Source of the DNA: Candidatus Bathyarchaeota archaeon
Lineage (GTDB): Archaea > Thermoproteota > Bathyarchaeia > Bathyarchaeales > Bathycorpusculaceae
DNA length: 13,692 bases
NCBI GenBank assembly: GCA_030672945.1
Contig: DAOVFL010000008.1
Location: 1 to 13,692 of the forward strand
Direction: 5' to 3'
Below, piece by piece: positions 13,043-13,692 of this stretch; position 1 is the first letter of the stretch, and every line of letters begins with the position of its first letter. The notes below the pieces were generated by a model, which was not told the DNA's origin, did not search any database, and saw only the letters and a program-made list of their open reading frames with translations. The translations under genes and the position numbers were made by a program.

Positions 13043-13692
13043 TTTTTTTCTTCCTATCTTTTTTTATTTGGCAGTCGGGATTGAAACATAGTGTCCAGGG
13101 GCGTTTTCCTTTTCTTCGAACATGAACGGTAGGCCAACTGCATTCGCGGCAGTTTCTGCTGGACGGTCTAACTGAGCCCTTTTGTGGGAGTGGAAACGAT
13201 GTTTTACATTTTCCCTTGAAATAGTTTGTGCATCCAATGAAACGTTTACGTGTTTTTCTTGAGTATAATATCATGAGCTTGCCTGTACCGCAAACTGGGC
13301 ATGTACCAATTATCCTCTCTTCCACTCTAGCCTTTCTTATGGCGTCGCTCAACTGCTTACCAATAATTCTCTCTTTCTTCTTTAGTTCCTCTACTACCTG
13401 CTTAAGCATTTCAACAGTGTCCATCAACACGTTTTCCCTTTTCTCTCTTCCGTCTTGTATCTTATCCATCCTTTCCTCTAATTCACTTGTCAGCTCTGTT
13501 GAAATAACGACAGGACAATATTTTTCTAGAACTTCTAGAACTTCAAAGCCTAGATCCGTTACGATCATTCTCTCTTCTCGGACGTACTTTCTATCGTAGA
13601 GAGTCTGTATAATGTTTGCCCTTGTCGCTTTCGTTCCGATTCCGGTATCTTCCATTTTCTTGAGGAGACTGCCAGGATTATACCGTGAGGTT
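13020..13692 (-). CDS. topA: DNA topoisomerase I (type IA), C-terminal part
   Basis: The gene runs off the right edge; its 5' part, with the Toprim domain and active-site tyrosine, is not visible. The frame is open from base 13691 downward and gives 223 residues. It begins SRYNPGSLLKKMEDTGIGTKATRANII, the conserved type IA core element (the GIGTKATR form typical of archaeal topoisomerase I). The core ends near residue 115 of the fragment. Two zinc ribbons follow: Cys131, 134, 154, 162 and Cys181, 184, 202, 207, in blocks CPVCGTGKL and CRECSWP. Type IA enzymes relax negative supercoils by single-strand passage. A Met codon at 13653-13655 is internal and not the start. It leads an overlapping run with the zinc-finger and membrane-protein genes. 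Confidence 0.92.
   Translation of the reverse strand, partial: TSRYNPGSLLKKMEDTGIGTKATRANIIQTLYDRKYVREERMIVTDLGFEVLEVLEKYCPVVISTELTSELEERMDKIQDGREKRENVLMDTVEMLKQVVEELKKKERIIGKQLSDAIRKARVEERIIGTCPVCGTGKLMILYSRKTRKRFIGCTNYFKGKCKTSFPLPQKGSVRPSSRNCRECSWPTVHVRRKGKRPWTLCFNPDCQIKKDRKKKIEMRNMQ

Noticed and set aside
1..13692. CRISPR repeats, tRNA/rRNA genes, transposases, toxin-antitoxin or phage genes
   Set aside because: I looked for regularly spaced repeats, tRNA arm patterns, and integrase/transposase motifs and saw none.

Overview
The window looks like a compact archaeal chromosome segment of moderate AT content. Archaeal markers are a CarS-type CDP-archaeol synthase, a RadB-like recombinase without an HhH domain, a Clp1/Grc3-type polynucleotide kinase, a PAC4-like proteasome-chaperone homologue, a type IA topoisomerase of the archaeal GIGTKATR type, and TATA-like boxes about 26 bp ahead of predicted transcript starts. 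Strong GGAGG ribosome sites and ATG/GTG/TTG starts are both used. The mix would suit an uncultured TACK lineage such as Bathyarchaeia, but RadB is more typical of Euryarchaeota, so the phylum is a guess. There are no RNA genes, insertion sequences, CRISPR arrays or obvious mobile DNA. No gene-free stretch exceeds about 205 bp.

Layout. The left edge (1-182, +) is the C-terminal end of a probable ATP-NAD kinase. A lone DUF3795 cysteine-rich protein follows on the minus strand (386-805). The plus-strand block 1010-4748 holds a metallo-beta-lactamase-fold hydrolase, imidazolonepropionase (hutI) and urocanate hydratase (hutU), which form the middle of the histidine degradation pathway. HutH and the formiminoglutamate-processing step are not here.

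From 4950 to 8355 the minus strand carries Sua5 (tRNA t6A synthesis), a tandem-CBS protein, and a UbiD-family decarboxylase whose start overlaps the end of a PAC4-like small protein. The UbiD could be the prenyl-FMN decarboxylase of the archaeal mevalonate route. Endonuclease III (nth) is divergent from this pair, across a promoter region in which the two TATA boxes appear to interlock.

From 9154 to 11104 the minus strand encodes a protein with an RNase H/RuvC-like fold and, overlapping it by 17 bp, the polynucleotide kinase. Their coupling suggests a nuclease-kinase RNA-processing pair, the most attractive candidate for an undescribed system here. Divergent from it lie radB and carS (+, 11174-12391).

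The right end (12397-13692, -) is a tightly overlapping run in transcription order: topoisomerase I (cut by the window edge), a 75-residue zinc-finger protein, and a three-helix membrane protein that resembles the transmembrane part of eukaryotic OST3/OST6 oligosaccharyltransferase subunits.

All family assignments come from reading motifs by eye; no database search was possible.
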